IMG/VR virus record: IMGVR_UViG_3300030333_008604
Span: 58,943-122,942 of that record
Strand: one strand, 5' to 3'
DNA length: 64,000 bases
From: a virus
Both the position numbers and the translations under genes were made by a program. Positions 1-9,744 of the stretch are shown here, one piece after another. The notes under the pieces are model-generated. The model was not told the DNA's origin, made no database searches, and saw only the letters and a program-made list of their open reading frames with translations. The stretch's first letter is position 1, and every line of letters starts with the position of its first letter.

Positions 1-24
1 TGTGGAGGTTTTTTGTCAAAATGA
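1..24 (+). CDS. C-terminal end of an upstream gene (partial)
   Basis: Reading from base 1 there are seven sense codons and then TGA at 22-24. That stop overlaps the ATG of the next gene in an ATGA arrangement, which is common in this window. The visible residues are too few to identify a product. That this is a real gene end is inferred from the stop-start overlap and from the way genes are packed here; it could also be chance. Confidence 0.3.
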   Translation, partial: CGGFLSK

Positions 25-3000
25 AAGGTGAACTTTCGACGTTCACTAAAAGTGGCAAGCAAAATGGTCCTTTTGGGCTACCGGAGGCGGTCAACACCTA
101 CGGGCAGGATATTTTTACAAAAGTCTGGCCTTTGGACACAAAATTGAAAGATATATATCCCGGGATACATCCAACCAAGATAACTCATCGTCCAAATAAT
201 GGCGTCGCGACATCTCGCTGGGCTTTGGGTTGGCATGGCATGTTCTCTCGATTTATAGGCATTGGAGGCATGAAGGGCGATACTGTTGCGGATAAGTGGG
301 ATGACGAAGACCTGACTGGCAACATTGACCTTGAACGGTTCAAGCAGGGCGCCAACGGAGCTTTCGGAATTAACCCTATTGCATACATTACAATGGAACA
401 CGATGAAGCCTCCCTCGGCGTCAGCGGCACTAATTTCGGAGACCGCAAATCTTATGATCTGCTTGGGGTGCCTTGGAGCGAAGATCTTTTTGACGAAGGG
501 TATGACACTCTAGACAACCGGCCGGTTGTCCACTCTAAATCAGGCGATCGTTTTTGGTCCGACGGTTTAATTTTCTTACTTGAAAAACTTAAAAGTTACC
601 CAGTAGGCACACACCTAATGGAAGTCTTCATGGATCTAACAGTCGCAGAGGCCACAGGCTTAACACATGAAAGAATATCTAGACTTTATCCAAACTGGCC
701 CTCAATTAATACTCTCGTCGGCGGCACCGGCGGAGTAGTTTTTGCTAATCACCACTCTTATCCAGCAGATAAGGATCATGAAAGCTGGAGACAGCTCTCC
801 TCGGACGATGAAGCTCGCGGCGGGTTCGGCCCGTGGCATCAAGGAATTAAGCCAATGTTTATTGCGTTTGAGGTGCCATTTAGAAATTTAGATAGCCCTC
901 TTGAAGACGCTCAAGGCGTCCTAGACACAATGACGATGGACAACCAGCCTATTAACAAGCAGTTGTATGAGTATTTAAATGTTATAAACGACGGCGATGA
1001 TTTGTTTCAAAAATCTTTAGGCTTTAAGAAAAGCCCAGGTCGAACCGATATTCAGCAGGACGCCGCGCGTATTGAAAGAAATCATAACTTTAATCCAAAT
1101 ATATTAAGCTATCCCATGAACTATACCTCTTTCTTGGGATCTAGCACACAAAGTAAAGAACTCCTTGCGTCAAATGCAATTACAGAGATTTTTTCTTCTC
1201 CATCAATTTCGGGACAGCCCTCTTTTGACGCTATTGCCTCTTTGGCTGACGAGCTTTCTGCCACTCAGCTAGATAGGATGCTTATTTATCAAAATCGCCT
1301 GGTACCAAAAGAAAAGACCTACAATCAACTCTTAGGCAGTTTGCGTGACGATTCGATGCTAGTAAAAGGAAAAATTGCGCCAGACGATAGCGCCTACGGG
1401 AAAAACGAAGGTAATTCGTCTTATTCTTCATACCCAATAAGATTTTCTGAAAAAATTAGAGATTCAATTTATAATTTTGATTTACTTGGAAGCAAGCTAG
1501 ATGCAGATGTTCTTGAATTGCTTGATTCGATGTCGCTCTCTAACTCAGAAATGGTGCACGATTCTAACAAAGAGTTATATAATTCTTACTTGTACGGGGA
1601 TAGCAGTTGGGCTCAACAGGGAAAACATTACGACGACATCATACCAGCCGGCATGCCGCATCACACCGCCGTCGGCCAAGGTTCAAAAATACACAAAAGT
1701 CTGTGGTGGCCCACAACTGATCCTGCTGATATAGGACTCTTCGATAGCCCCCTCTCCTATGCCAAGGAAAATTACAATTTTAAAGCTCATATTTTTGGAA
1801 AATTTTTAACAGAAAAACTTTTTCAATTTATTGATAATCATCCTCCTATAGATGGGGATGATCAAGACAACCCAAAATACATACGTAATCCGACTGAGAT
1901 GACAGTCGGCAAAAACACTTTCAAGAACAGGATAATGTATCTTCTGTCTACCCACGGCTATTCAGCCTTACAGTACGCATATTCATCACGCGCTTTTTCA
2001 AAAGTCGCCAACTCAAGGTTACATAAAAGAAAGCACATGAAGATGTTGTGGAAAGCAATTCTTAAAACGCCACTAAACACTAGTATTGATCCTCGTTGCA
2101 CGACAAAGTTTAAGCAACTAGGAATTACCCCCGCCCCCGGCGAAGGCGAAATTGAAACTGATTTTTGGAATATAGAGGCAGTAAAAACTTCGATTCTGGA
2201 ATATTATGAAAAATCTGTATGTAGAGACATATACGATGGTCAAGCTAATGCGATTAATGCAACGCAACGCTCGCTTCTAGAAGGCGCTCTTCAAATGCTG
2301 GTGCGAATATATGTTTTGGAAGTTTGTTTGGCCGGCGTTGTGACTTGGGAAGCGTTTGATATTGGCGACCTGTTTAAAGAAAAAATAATGAAGCAAGTTG
2401 TTGTCGCGCACATGCAAGAAGAAATTGGCGCAGACCAGTTTGATTTCTTTGTACAGTTTTTCGACAGTGCGCTCAAGAAAAAAGAAAATATTGATGTTTT
2501 GGTAAAATATTTGAGCGATAACAATATTAGTTCTTTAGAGTATGTTATAGAAAAAGAAGCCGAGTCAATTGGTTCAATAATTTCCACTTTGTTTACAAAC
2601 CCTTCGGTAAAGCCACTGTCGACAGGCATGTCGTTAAAGACTGTCAATGCTAGATCTCCAGATCTTTCTGAAACCTTGGCAGACATGTACGATCAGCCGC
2701 TCTTTCAATCATCAAATTTTAACTTTTATAACAGCAATAAAGAAAACATATTTAATACTCTCCATGGTTCTGGCGGTGATTATGATGATGCACCATACAC
2801 TCAGAGAAACGACTTTGATGAAAACTTCCTCAAGCCTGTTGAGGATGCTAACAATCGAGGCGAGTATTGGGGCGCCAAGCGCAGAGCTACTGCTTTGAAA
2901 ATAGGACAAAATGCTGCAGCAGCTTCCTCAAACCCATGGAACAGCGATTACGTTGTTGATGTTAATTTAACTAACAACATATACACTCTCTGCAACAATA

Positions 3001-5597
3001 ATAATAATTTTTATGCGCCATACTATGATGCTTCGGATGCCGTCGCACTAGACGGAAATATTTTTGGAAACGGCACACTTGATTTAAATCAAACAAATTA
3101 TTTTCAATCCATACCGTACGGCTATTATGGAAAAGAAAGTAACGACAAATCAGGTTTGCCTTTCGGAGATTTTCGATCTTTAGGCCCATGGGACCATCAA
3201 AAGGGCAAGTATAATTTTAACCACCCAGATTTTAATCATCCCGGCGAACTCTATGCAAAAACTCTTCAACATGTTGATAAATTCCGGCTAGCCGGAAGTG
3301 AGAGTGACATAGACGGCCTAGGCGTCTCACAAGACAGACCGATTATGGAACCATATAATCTTACGTTTGACGGCGAGGGGACATCCGGAGGTTTTTCGTG
3401 GGACGATTATTCAGATGGAGGTGATTGGCACAAAGTTAAGTCGATTCAAAAAGCGCATCGTGCAATTAGCAGTGATCCTTTCGCTTTTGAACAGTGTCCC
3501 CACCTAACATTCCGCAATAACTTGAATGCAAAAGTAGGAAATATTCTTTTTCAAACATATGTTTTTATTGAAGATGCTGATGCAAGCGATAGAGAAAATA
3601 TATACATTACAGTTGATGAAGAAACTGTCTCCTGTTCACCAACACCAGGCGGTACTCCTTTAACTGATATTTTAGGCTCTGATCCGTTTTTAGATTTCGC
3701 TCGCCGCGGCCGCACAAACTTACCTGGCCGCGACGGCACTGCGGAAGATCGCCAAGGCGACCGCGGCAATGCATCCCCCAAGCCAAGGACAGGTCCTCAC
3801 ATATTTGGATATGTTCCAATCCCGGTCTGGAGTCATTTTTATAATCATATTGTTATGCCTGTTATAAATTCTAATAGTGTCTACAAGGCTGTTTTTCAAA
3901 AATATGGCCTCAGTCCATTCTTCAGAAAAATAAAATATGGAATTAGAATGACGTATACGTGTCACTACCCTGTGATCCCGCGCGGCAAAGGCTATTCGAC
4001 TGATACTGATTATTCTTATGATCCAATTCAAGAGGTTGATTTTAAACTTGATGAAGATGGCGAAGAGACAGCTCAATGGAATCCCGCCGTAGACCATGGC
4101 GATGTAAATTATGTTCATAATATGGCTAAACTTTGCGGCCAGGACGTATTGGAGAGAACAAAGAGCATTTTACAGACAGCGCCATATGTTTTACACGCAG
4201 ATGAAGATTCTGATCAACTAGATGGCACTTCGGTTATTCCGATGATGCACGAAATGCACATTCCAATCCATCAAGTGGAGAAAGAGATTATTTTAACCCC
4301 CAATGGCGTGCACCTTGAAGACGGGCTACGCGTTCCTTATCTGAGTGTTGATGGTAAGGCTACTGCATATGGGCACATGCCGGGTGTTAAGATGTTTGGC
4401 AGCGCTCCTTTCCAATTTGTAAGCCCAATTAGCGAATTTCAAAGCTCTGCCACCAAAGGCCACCAGCAGACGCTCATAAAAACACCCGCACAGTTTTTCT
4501 ATCGTTTCGTTGCGCAAGATTTACTGCAGGAAATGCAGAATTCTGCAGAATTTAAGCTGATGTTTGATTATTTATTCCCTCAACGTAGGTATATGGCGCT
4601 AGCCTTCTTATTCTCTAGTGATCTTCTAATCAAGTGGATACCGGACCAGAAAAATCTCTTGAAAAAGACAAAAAGAGGACTAATGCAATCGATTGAAGGA
4701 ATTATAGCGGCCCAAGATGGCACATATCAGCCTCCTTTTAACCCAATTGCAGCAGATATGATAGCAAATCAAACAGGTACCCGAGGCCTAGACGTTCCAG
4801 AAGAAGAAATCGACATATTAAAGATAATACTCCGCACCCCTCTTTTGATTTTAAAGGGTTTTGTAGAAATTACAGATCCTGCAATTATGATTGCTAAGCT
4901 TATAATTGATATTGCGAATGCCATCCAGCAAGCGGTAGTCATGGCTATCGAATCTGGAGTGAACATGGCCATTCAAGGCCTTGATGGTTCAATTATGGCT
5001 GCTGAGCAGGCGAAAGTAACAATGACCACTCAAATGGCCATCGGCGGATCCGCAATGCAGGGTGCTGCGGCCATGTTGCCAGAAGAAGTATCAGCCGGCG
5101 TTAAAGTTGAGACTGATTCTCCAAATGCCGCGAACTGGGTCTTTGAAGTAAATCAAGATGAGATGGATGATGAAATTTTCCCCCTTCCAGAAGACGAGCA
5201 GGCTGCTTTAGACAACATATCTCAGTCAGCCCAAGACATGACCACGCTGGTGCAAGCATTCAAAGATCTAGATGAAAGCCTTGATGCGCTTCGGGAACAA
5301 AAGAAAGATCTTGAAGATTACAGAGACGGAGAGCTGGCAGATGCAAAAGACGAACTAAATAAAACTTTACAGTCTCCGTATGCTCTGCCTTCATTGTGGG
5401 CTGCAATGATGCCTTCTTGGGTGCCTTATTATGGCGGCCTACCTCCTGTCAATCCGCTCATTACAGGCTGGGGCCCTCCAGGCACCATTCCTGGTTATAT
5501 ATATCTTGCGCTACTACTTATGGATATATGGGAAGATAAACTTCACGATGACATTACAAACGCCAAAAACGGCCCTAATTGCGAGGAGGTATTATAA
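21..5597 (+). CDS. Very large virion structural protein (1858 aa), probably tail/baseplate
   Basis: I recognise no enzymatic motif. The protein is soluble-looking for most of its length. Near the C terminus, residues about 1597-1656 are rich in aliphatic and Ala/Met residues and could form long amphipathic helices. Residues about 1728-1783 are strongly charged and heptad-like, probably a coiled coil. The last about 70 residues hold Pro/Gly/Trp-rich segments (PSWVPYYGG, GWGPPGT) and a short hydrophobic stretch. A GGAGG precedes the ATG by 12 bases, a longer spacing than usual. The gene abuts the gp25 gene directly, its TAA touching the next ATG. Position beside gp25 and gp6 suggests a tail or baseplate component; this role is inferred from context only. 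Confidence 0.7.
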   Translation: MKGELSTFTKSGKQNGPFGLPEAVNTYGQDIFTKVWPLDTKLKDIYPGIHPTKITHRPNNGVATSRWALGWHGMFSRFIGIGGMKGDTVADKWDDEDLTGNIDLERFKQGANGAFGINPIAYITMEHDEASLGVSGTNFGDRKSYDLLGVPWSEDLFDEGYDTLDNRPVVHSKSGDRFWSDGLIFLLEKLKSYPVGTHLMEVFMDLTVAEATGLTHERISRLYPNWPSINTLVGGTGGVVFANHHSYPADKDHESWRQLSSDDEARGGFGPWHQGIKPMFIAFEVPFRNLDSPLEDAQGVLDTMTMDNQPINKQLYEYLNVINDGDDLFQKSLGFKKSPGRTDIQQDAARIERNHNFNPNILSYPMNYTSFLGSSTQSKELLASNAITEIFSSPSISGQPSFDAIASLADELSATQLDRMLIYQNRLVPKEKTYNQLLGSLRDDSMLVKGKIAPDDSAYGKNEGNSSYSSYPIRFSEKIRDSIYNFDLLGSKLDADVLELLDSMSLSNSEMVHDSNKELYNSYLYGDSSWAQQGKHYDDIIPAGMPHHTAVGQGSKIHKSLWWPTTDPADIGLFDSPLSYAKENYNFKAHIFGKFLTEKLFQFIDNHPPIDGDDQDNPKYIRNPTEMTVGKNTFKNRIMYLLSTHGYSALQYAYSSRAFSKVANSRLHKRKHMKMLWKAILKTPLNTSIDPRCTTKFKQLGITPAPGEGEIETDFWNIEAVKTSILEYYEKSVCRDIYDGQANAINATQRSLLEGALQMLVRIYVLEVCLAGVVTWEAFDIGDLFKEKIMKQVVVAHMQEEIGADQFDFFVQFFDSALKKKENIDVLVKYLSDNNISSLEYVIEKEAESIGSIISTLFTNPSVKPLSTGMSLKTVNARSPDLSETLADMYDQPLFQSSNFNFYNSNKENIFNTLHGSGGDYDDAPYTQRNDFDENFLKPVEDANNRGEYWGAKRRATALKIGQNAAAASSNPWNSDYVVDVNLTNNIYTLCNNNNNFYAPYYDASDAVALDGNIFGNGTLDLNQTNYFQSIPYGYYGKESNDKSGLPFGDFRSLGPWDHQKGKYNFNHPDFNHPGELYAKTLQHVDKFRLAGSESDIDGLGVSQDRPIMEPYNLTFDGEGTSGGFSWDDYSDGGDWHKVKSIQKAHRAISSDPFAFEQCPHLTFRNNLNAKVGNILFQTYVFIEDADASDRENIYITVDEETVSCSPTPGGTPLTDILGSDPFLDFARRGRTNLPGRDGTAEDRQGDRGNASPKPRTGPHIFGYVPIPVWSHFYNHIVMPVINSNSVYKAVFQKYGLSPFFRKIKYGIRMTYTCHYPVIPRGKGYSTDTDYSYDPIQEVDFKLDEDGEETAQWNPAVDHGDVNYVHNMAKLCGQDVLERTKSILQTAPYVLHADEDSDQLDGTSVIPMMHEMHIPIHQVEKEIILTPNGVHLEDGLRVPYLSVDGKATAYGHMPGVKMFGSAPFQFVSPISEFQSSATKGHQQTLIKTPAQFFYRFVAQDLLQEMQNSAEFKLMFDYLFPQRRYMALAFLFSSDLLIKWIPDQKNLLKKTKRGLMQSIEGIIAAQDGTYQPPFNPIAADMIANQTGTRGLDVPEEEIDILKIILRTPLLILKGFVEITDPAIMIAKLIIDIANAIQQAVVMAIESGVNMAIQGLDGSIMAAEQAKVTMTTQMAIGGSAMQGAAAMLPEEVSAGVKVETDSPNAANWVFEVNQDEMDDEIFPLPEDEQAALDNISQSAQDMTTLVQAFKDLDESLDALREQKKDLEDYRDGELADAKDELNKTLQSPYALPSLWAAMMPSWVPYYGGLPPVNPLITGWGPPGTIPGYIYLALLLMDIWEDKLHDDITNAKNGPNCEEVL

Positions 5598-5996
5598 ATG
5601 GAGGGAATTGGAGCACGCCTACCACTAACTAGAAGCACAGAATATGGTGTTTATGACTTGGTGACCTCTTATCATGAGGAAGTAAGACAGAATTTTAAAA
5701 ATCTCTTATTGACATCCCCCGGCGAACGAATTATGAACCCTTCCTTTGGTGTTGGAGTGCGAAGGTTTTTGTTTGAGCAACGAGATGAGATATTACCATC
5801 GCTTCATTCGCGCATCGAGGAGCAGGTCGAAACTTACATGCCGTATATAACCGTAAACAACATTATTTTTGATCACGATAACCCAAATCCTAGCGAGCTT
5901 GTTGATAGGCATATCGTGTCGGTTTCCATTGAATATGAGATTCCAGATTTTAATTTATCTTCTTCTATAACAATTACTACAAGTGGGATAACATAG
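5598..5996 (+). CDS. 25: Baseplate wedge protein, gp25-like
   Basis: This 132-aa protein has the size (T4 gp25 is 132 aa) and core signature of the gp25/lysozyme-like baseplate family: a helical N-terminal part, then LLLTSPGERIMNPSFGVGVR at about residues 35-54, with the conserved T-x-P-G-E-R and M-x-P-x-F-G elements followed by LFE. The C-terminal half is beta-rich. In T4-type tails gp25 links the baseplate wedge to the inner tube and sheath and helps start sheath assembly. GGAGG lies 10 bases before the ATG. It is followed after one base by the gp6-like gene, the same 25-6 order as in T4. Start and identity are well supported. Confidence 0.88.
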   Translation: MEGIGARLPLTRSTEYGVYDLVTSYHEEVRQNFKNLLLTSPGERIMNPSFGVGVRRFLFEQRDEILPSLHSRIEEQVETYMPYITVNNIIFDHDNPNPSELVDRHIVSVSIEYEIPDFNLSSSITITTSGIT

Positions 5997-5997
5997 C

Positions 5998-7794
5998 ATG
6001 GCAAAGGATAGTAAAAAATTAATACGATACACAAACAGAGATTTTGATAGTATTAAAGACGGCTTACTTCAGTATGCTAAAAGATATTATCCAAATGTCC
6101 ATAAAGACTTTTCAGAGGCATCGTTTGGATCGATGATGCTGGACACCGTAGCCTATGTTGGGGATGTTCTTTCTTTTTATCTAGACTATCAAGCCAACGA
6201 ATCGTTTGTCGATACTGCGATAGAATATGATAATGTATTGAGGTTAGGTCAACAGGTTGGATACAAAGAGGCCCTTCGCGCAAACGCGTTTGGTCTAGTT
6301 TCATTATATGTATTGGTGCCTTCTGATCCGGTAGGCACCGGTCCCGATTCAAACTATATACCAATTTTAGCAAAAGACACAAAAGTATCAACTCCGGGCG
6401 GCAACATCTTTACTTTAATTGAAAATGTAGATTTTTCTAATCCTAACAATGAGGTTGTGGTCGCAACTAGCGACTCAGACGATGGCTCACCCACTTCTTT
6501 TGCGATTAAGGCTTACGGAAAAGTAATGTCTGGAGAATTAAAAGAAGAGTTTTACACAGTTGGGGATTTTGCAAGATTTTTAAATGTTCCCTTGGGAGAC
6601 GCAAACATAACAGAAGTGGTGTCGGTGACAGACACCGAGGGGCACGAATATTTTGAAGTGCCGTATTTGTCTCAAGACACTGTTTTTCGAAGTGTCGTAA
6701 ACAAGGATAGCAACACCAGAGAGCGCGTACCAAGCGTTCTGGTTGCAACGTCAGTCCCGCGACGATACACTGTCTTTGTCGAGTCAGGTCGCACTAATCT
6801 TAAGTTTGGATATGGCTCAGAATCTTCCTTAAAGTCTGATTTAATGACTCACCCTTCTAATGTTGTTTTAAAAATGCATGGTCGTGATTATGAAACAGAC
6901 AACTCCTTTGATCCATCAAAACTACTAGAGAGCGACAAGTTTGGAATCGCTCCAGCCAACACGACCTTAAGGATTGTTTATCGGTCTAATACAAATAAAA
7001 AAGCGAACGCCCCGGTGAAAACTTTAACGAATATCAGCAACACTTTATTGATTTTTGGCGACCAAGCAACAAACCAAACAAAAGTTAACTTTGTAAAAGA
7101 TAGCCTGGAGTGTATTAACGAGGAACCAGTCGTTGGAGACGTCTCTCCCCCTTCTCTTGAAGAATTAAGGCAGCGCGTAAACGATACTTTTGCAACCCAA
7201 AACAGGGCAGTTACTGCTGACGATTATATTGCACTGGTTTATAGAATGCCCGGACAGTTTGGTAAAATTAAAAGAGCAAAATTAATCCGCGATCACGACT
7301 CTTTTAAGAAAAATTTGAATCTGTATGTTGTTTCGGAAGATTCGGAGCAAAATTTAATTCAGAGTAGCACAATATTAAAAAACAATATCAAAACTTGGAT
7401 TAACCAATATAGAATGATTAATGATACAGTGGATATTCTGGATGCTCGAATATTTAATATTGGTATAAATTTCACCGCGGTTGTAAATTACGACCAGGAA
7501 AAGTTTGAAGCACTGAACATCGCACTGACAACCCTGCAAGAGATGTTCGTTGAGAAGTTTGATGTTGGCCAACCAATATACATCACCAAAATATATGATG
7601 TTTTAAACCAGCTTGATGAAATAGTTGACGTTGTGGACGTTGAGATTGTCAACAAGACCGGTGGTTTGTATTCAGATAACAGTTTGGATTTAAATCACTT
7701 TACTTCTGCTGACGGTCGCATACTTTATGCTCCCGAGAATGCTATTTATGAGTTTAAATATCCAGATTTAGATTTTCAAGGAACCATAAGATAA
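5998..7794 (+). CDS. 6: Baseplate wedge protein, gp6-like (baseplate J family)
   Basis: The 598-aa product opens with the typical gp6/baseplate-J N terminus: YTNRDFDSIKDGL, then FSEASFGSMMLDTVAYVGD and LSFYLDYQANESF (residues about 10-75), where the protein recognises that each wedge arm begins. The middle has a domain with an ALNRAVT-like segment (TQNRAVTADDYIALV, about 400-415), also seen in J proteins. T4 gp6 (660 aa) forms the ring that connects wedges of the hexagonal baseplate. It follows gp25 by one base and its stop overlaps the next ATG (TAATG), indicating translational coupling. Identity rests on recognised family signatures and gene order. Confidence 0.88.
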   Translation: MAKDSKKLIRYTNRDFDSIKDGLLQYAKRYYPNVHKDFSEASFGSMMLDTVAYVGDVLSFYLDYQANESFVDTAIEYDNVLRLGQQVGYKEALRANAFGLVSLYVLVPSDPVGTGPDSNYIPILAKDTKVSTPGGNIFTLIENVDFSNPNNEVVVATSDSDDGSPTSFAIKAYGKVMSGELKEEFYTVGDFARFLNVPLGDANITEVVSVTDTEGHEYFEVPYLSQDTVFRSVVNKDSNTRERVPSVLVATSVPRRYTVFVESGRTNLKFGYGSESSLKSDLMTHPSNVVLKMHGRDYETDNSFDPSKLLESDKFGIAPANTTLRIVYRSNTNKKANAPVKTLTNISNTLLIFGDQATNQTKVNFVKDSLECINEEPVVGDVSPPSLEELRQRVNDTFATQNRAVTADDYIALVYRMPGQFGKIKRAKLIRDHDSFKKNLNLYVVSEDSEQNLIQSSTILKNNIKTWINQYRMINDTVDILDARIFNIGINFTAVVNYDQEKFEALNIALTTLQEMFVEKFDVGQPIYITKIYDVLNQLDEIVDVVDVEIVNKTGGLYSDNSLDLNHFTSADGRILYAPENAIYEFKYPDLDFQGTIR

Positions 7795-9722
7795 TGGGTA
7801 TTAAAAAATATTATGCCATACGAGACAACACGATTACAAATGCGTTTGATTTAAATCTTGCAACCCGCGGGACAGGCTCGAACATGGGCGCTGCGGATAT
7901 TTTAGAAGTTTTTTCTATCTATGGGCAAAATACAACTTCATCGGCAGAGCTTTCGCGCGTTTTAATTCAGTTTCCTGTCACTTCTGCATCTGGAATCAAG
8001 GAAGACAGAGCAAGCGGCATCTTACCTGCATCTGGCAGTGTTAGTTTTTATTTAAGAATGTTTAACGCTCGACATTCTGAGCAACTGCCCTCTAAAGCTA
8101 AATTAAACATTCTAGCAGTTTCTTCTTCTTGGCAAGAAGGCTATGGCTTAGACATGGAAGGCTACAGCGACAAGACAAAAGGAACTATTGACGGCTCAAA
8201 TTGGATGCGCGCTCAACGAAACGATATTTCTGCGACTGGGAAGTTAATACTTCAAGGTGGTGCGAACAAAGCAACAATGCATAATCAAACTTTTACTTTG
8301 ACTGATACTGCTGGCACAAGCCAGGAGTTTACATTTACCATTTCCAACGATACGGTTACTGGTGGTACAATTGGCATGTCCAGCGACTCAAACACAACAG
8401 CTATCATAGATTCCATCAAGTCAGCAATCAATAACGTAACTTCTTTAAAAATAACTGCAGGAACTGCGGTACCAACAGGGGACGCAGATTCAGAAATGAC
8501 GCTCCCTTTGACACAAGACGACACAGGCATAGCTGGAAACACGGCGATAGATGTAAGCAGCGTTGCACATTTAACATCAGTGCCTTTTTCTGGAGGCCAT
8601 GGCCTTTGGGCCAAAGCCGGCGGCGATTATCACACATCTCGGGAAGAAGCTCACCACTCTGCAGTGATCTATTCTGCCGATTTTGAAGAAGGAACGGAAG
8701 ATCTTGAGATCGATGTTTCTGAGTTGGTTGAACAGTGGATAAAAGGCCCATCATCAACTGGAAAAGAAGATTACGGTTTTGGTATATTTTTAACATCTAG
8801 CCAAGAGGCTTATCAATCAAATGCAAGTAGTGCAGACGAGGACGAGATTCTTCACAATCCAGGAGGCTCGACAACATCATTCTATACTAAAAGATTCTTT
8901 TCAAGATCTAGTGAGTTCTTTTTCAAAAGACCTGTTATAGAAGCGCGTTGGGATTCTAGAGTGCTCGACGATAGAAATAATTTTTATGCTAGTAGTAATT
9001 TGCTGAGTACTGCAGACAACACCTACAAGCTCTACATGTACAACTATGTGCGTGGCGTTTTGAAAGATGTGCCAAGCTATGCATCCGGCGCGATATCTGT
9101 AAGAGTATACCCCAGCTCGAACGATGTACCTCAGGAGTATGAAGATGAAAGTAAATCAAATCATTTAGCTCAATTTACAGCCACAAAAGAATCCACAGGT
9201 ATATACTTTGCTGAGGTCAAGCTTGACACTACGTCTTCTGTCTTGCATGATGTCTGGTATAAAACTGCTGACATAGCGGTGCAATACAGGACCGGCTCTT
9301 TACCAGTCAAGACTCACTCCCCTTTGGTGTCCGACGATTATTCAGAGTATGCGTCAAAAATAACTAATTTAAAACCAAAGTACACCAACAAAGAGACAGC
9401 GAGATTTAGAGTTTTCACTCGACCTAGAAATCATGACTACACGGTGTATTCTGTCGCCTCAAAAGAAATAGATGGCGTAACCATACCTTCTGCCTCTTTT
9501 CAAATATTGAGAATGGTAGATAGAGAGACGATTATTGAGCATGGAACAGGTAGTAGCGATTATCATACTTACTTGTCTTATGACAATTCTGGTAGTTATT
9601 TTGATCTAGATATGAATATGCTTGAGAAAGGCTATATGTATGGCATCAAGCTGGCATATTATACTTCTGCCGGCTGGCGAGACCAAGAAGAGGTGTTTAA
9701 ATTTAGAGTGGAAGATAATTAA
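7794..9722 (+). CDS. Virion structural protein with inserted beta module (642 aa)
   Basis: The protein starts immediately in the TAATG overlap with gp6. I recognise its N-terminal style (YAIRDNTITNAF, GTGSNMGAADILEVFSIYG) as that of a conserved but unassigned structural protein of large T4-type phages. Residues about 161-255 form a separable Thr/Asp-rich beta module (TFTLTDTAGTSQ ... AIIDSIKSAINN) that also occurs in the tail sheath protein of this window and, in part, in the 2139-aa protein. No transmembrane segment or enzyme motif is visible. The position straight after gp25-gp6 suggests a baseplate or tail-fibre attachment role, which is inference. Confidence 0.75.
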   Translation: MGIKKYYAIRDNTITNAFDLNLATRGTGSNMGAADILEVFSIYGQNTTSSAELSRVLIQFPVTSASGIKEDRASGILPASGSVSFYLRMFNARHSEQLPSKAKLNILAVSSSWQEGYGLDMEGYSDKTKGTIDGSNWMRAQRNDISATGKLILQGGANKATMHNQTFTLTDTAGTSQEFTFTISNDTVTGGTIGMSSDSNTTAIIDSIKSAINNVTSLKITAGTAVPTGDADSEMTLPLTQDDTGIAGNTAIDVSSVAHLTSVPFSGGHGLWAKAGGDYHTSREEAHHSAVIYSADFEEGTEDLEIDVSELVEQWIKGPSSTGKEDYGFGIFLTSSQEAYQSNASSADEDEILHNPGGSTTSFYTKRFFSRSSEFFFKRPVIEARWDSRVLDDRNNFYASSNLLSTADNTYKLYMYNYVRGVLKDVPSYASGAISVRVYPSSNDVPQEYEDESKSNHLAQFTATKESTGIYFAEVKLDTTSSVLHDVWYKTADIAVQYRTGSLPVKTHSPLVSDDYSEYASKITNLKPKYTNKETARFRVFTRPRNHDYTVYSVASKEIDGVTIPSASFQILRMVDRETIIEHGTGSSDYHTYLSYDNSGSYFDLDMNMLEKGYMYGIKLAYYTSAGWRDQEEVFKFRVEDN

Positions 9723-9744
9723 ATAAGAATGCTGGGAACATACC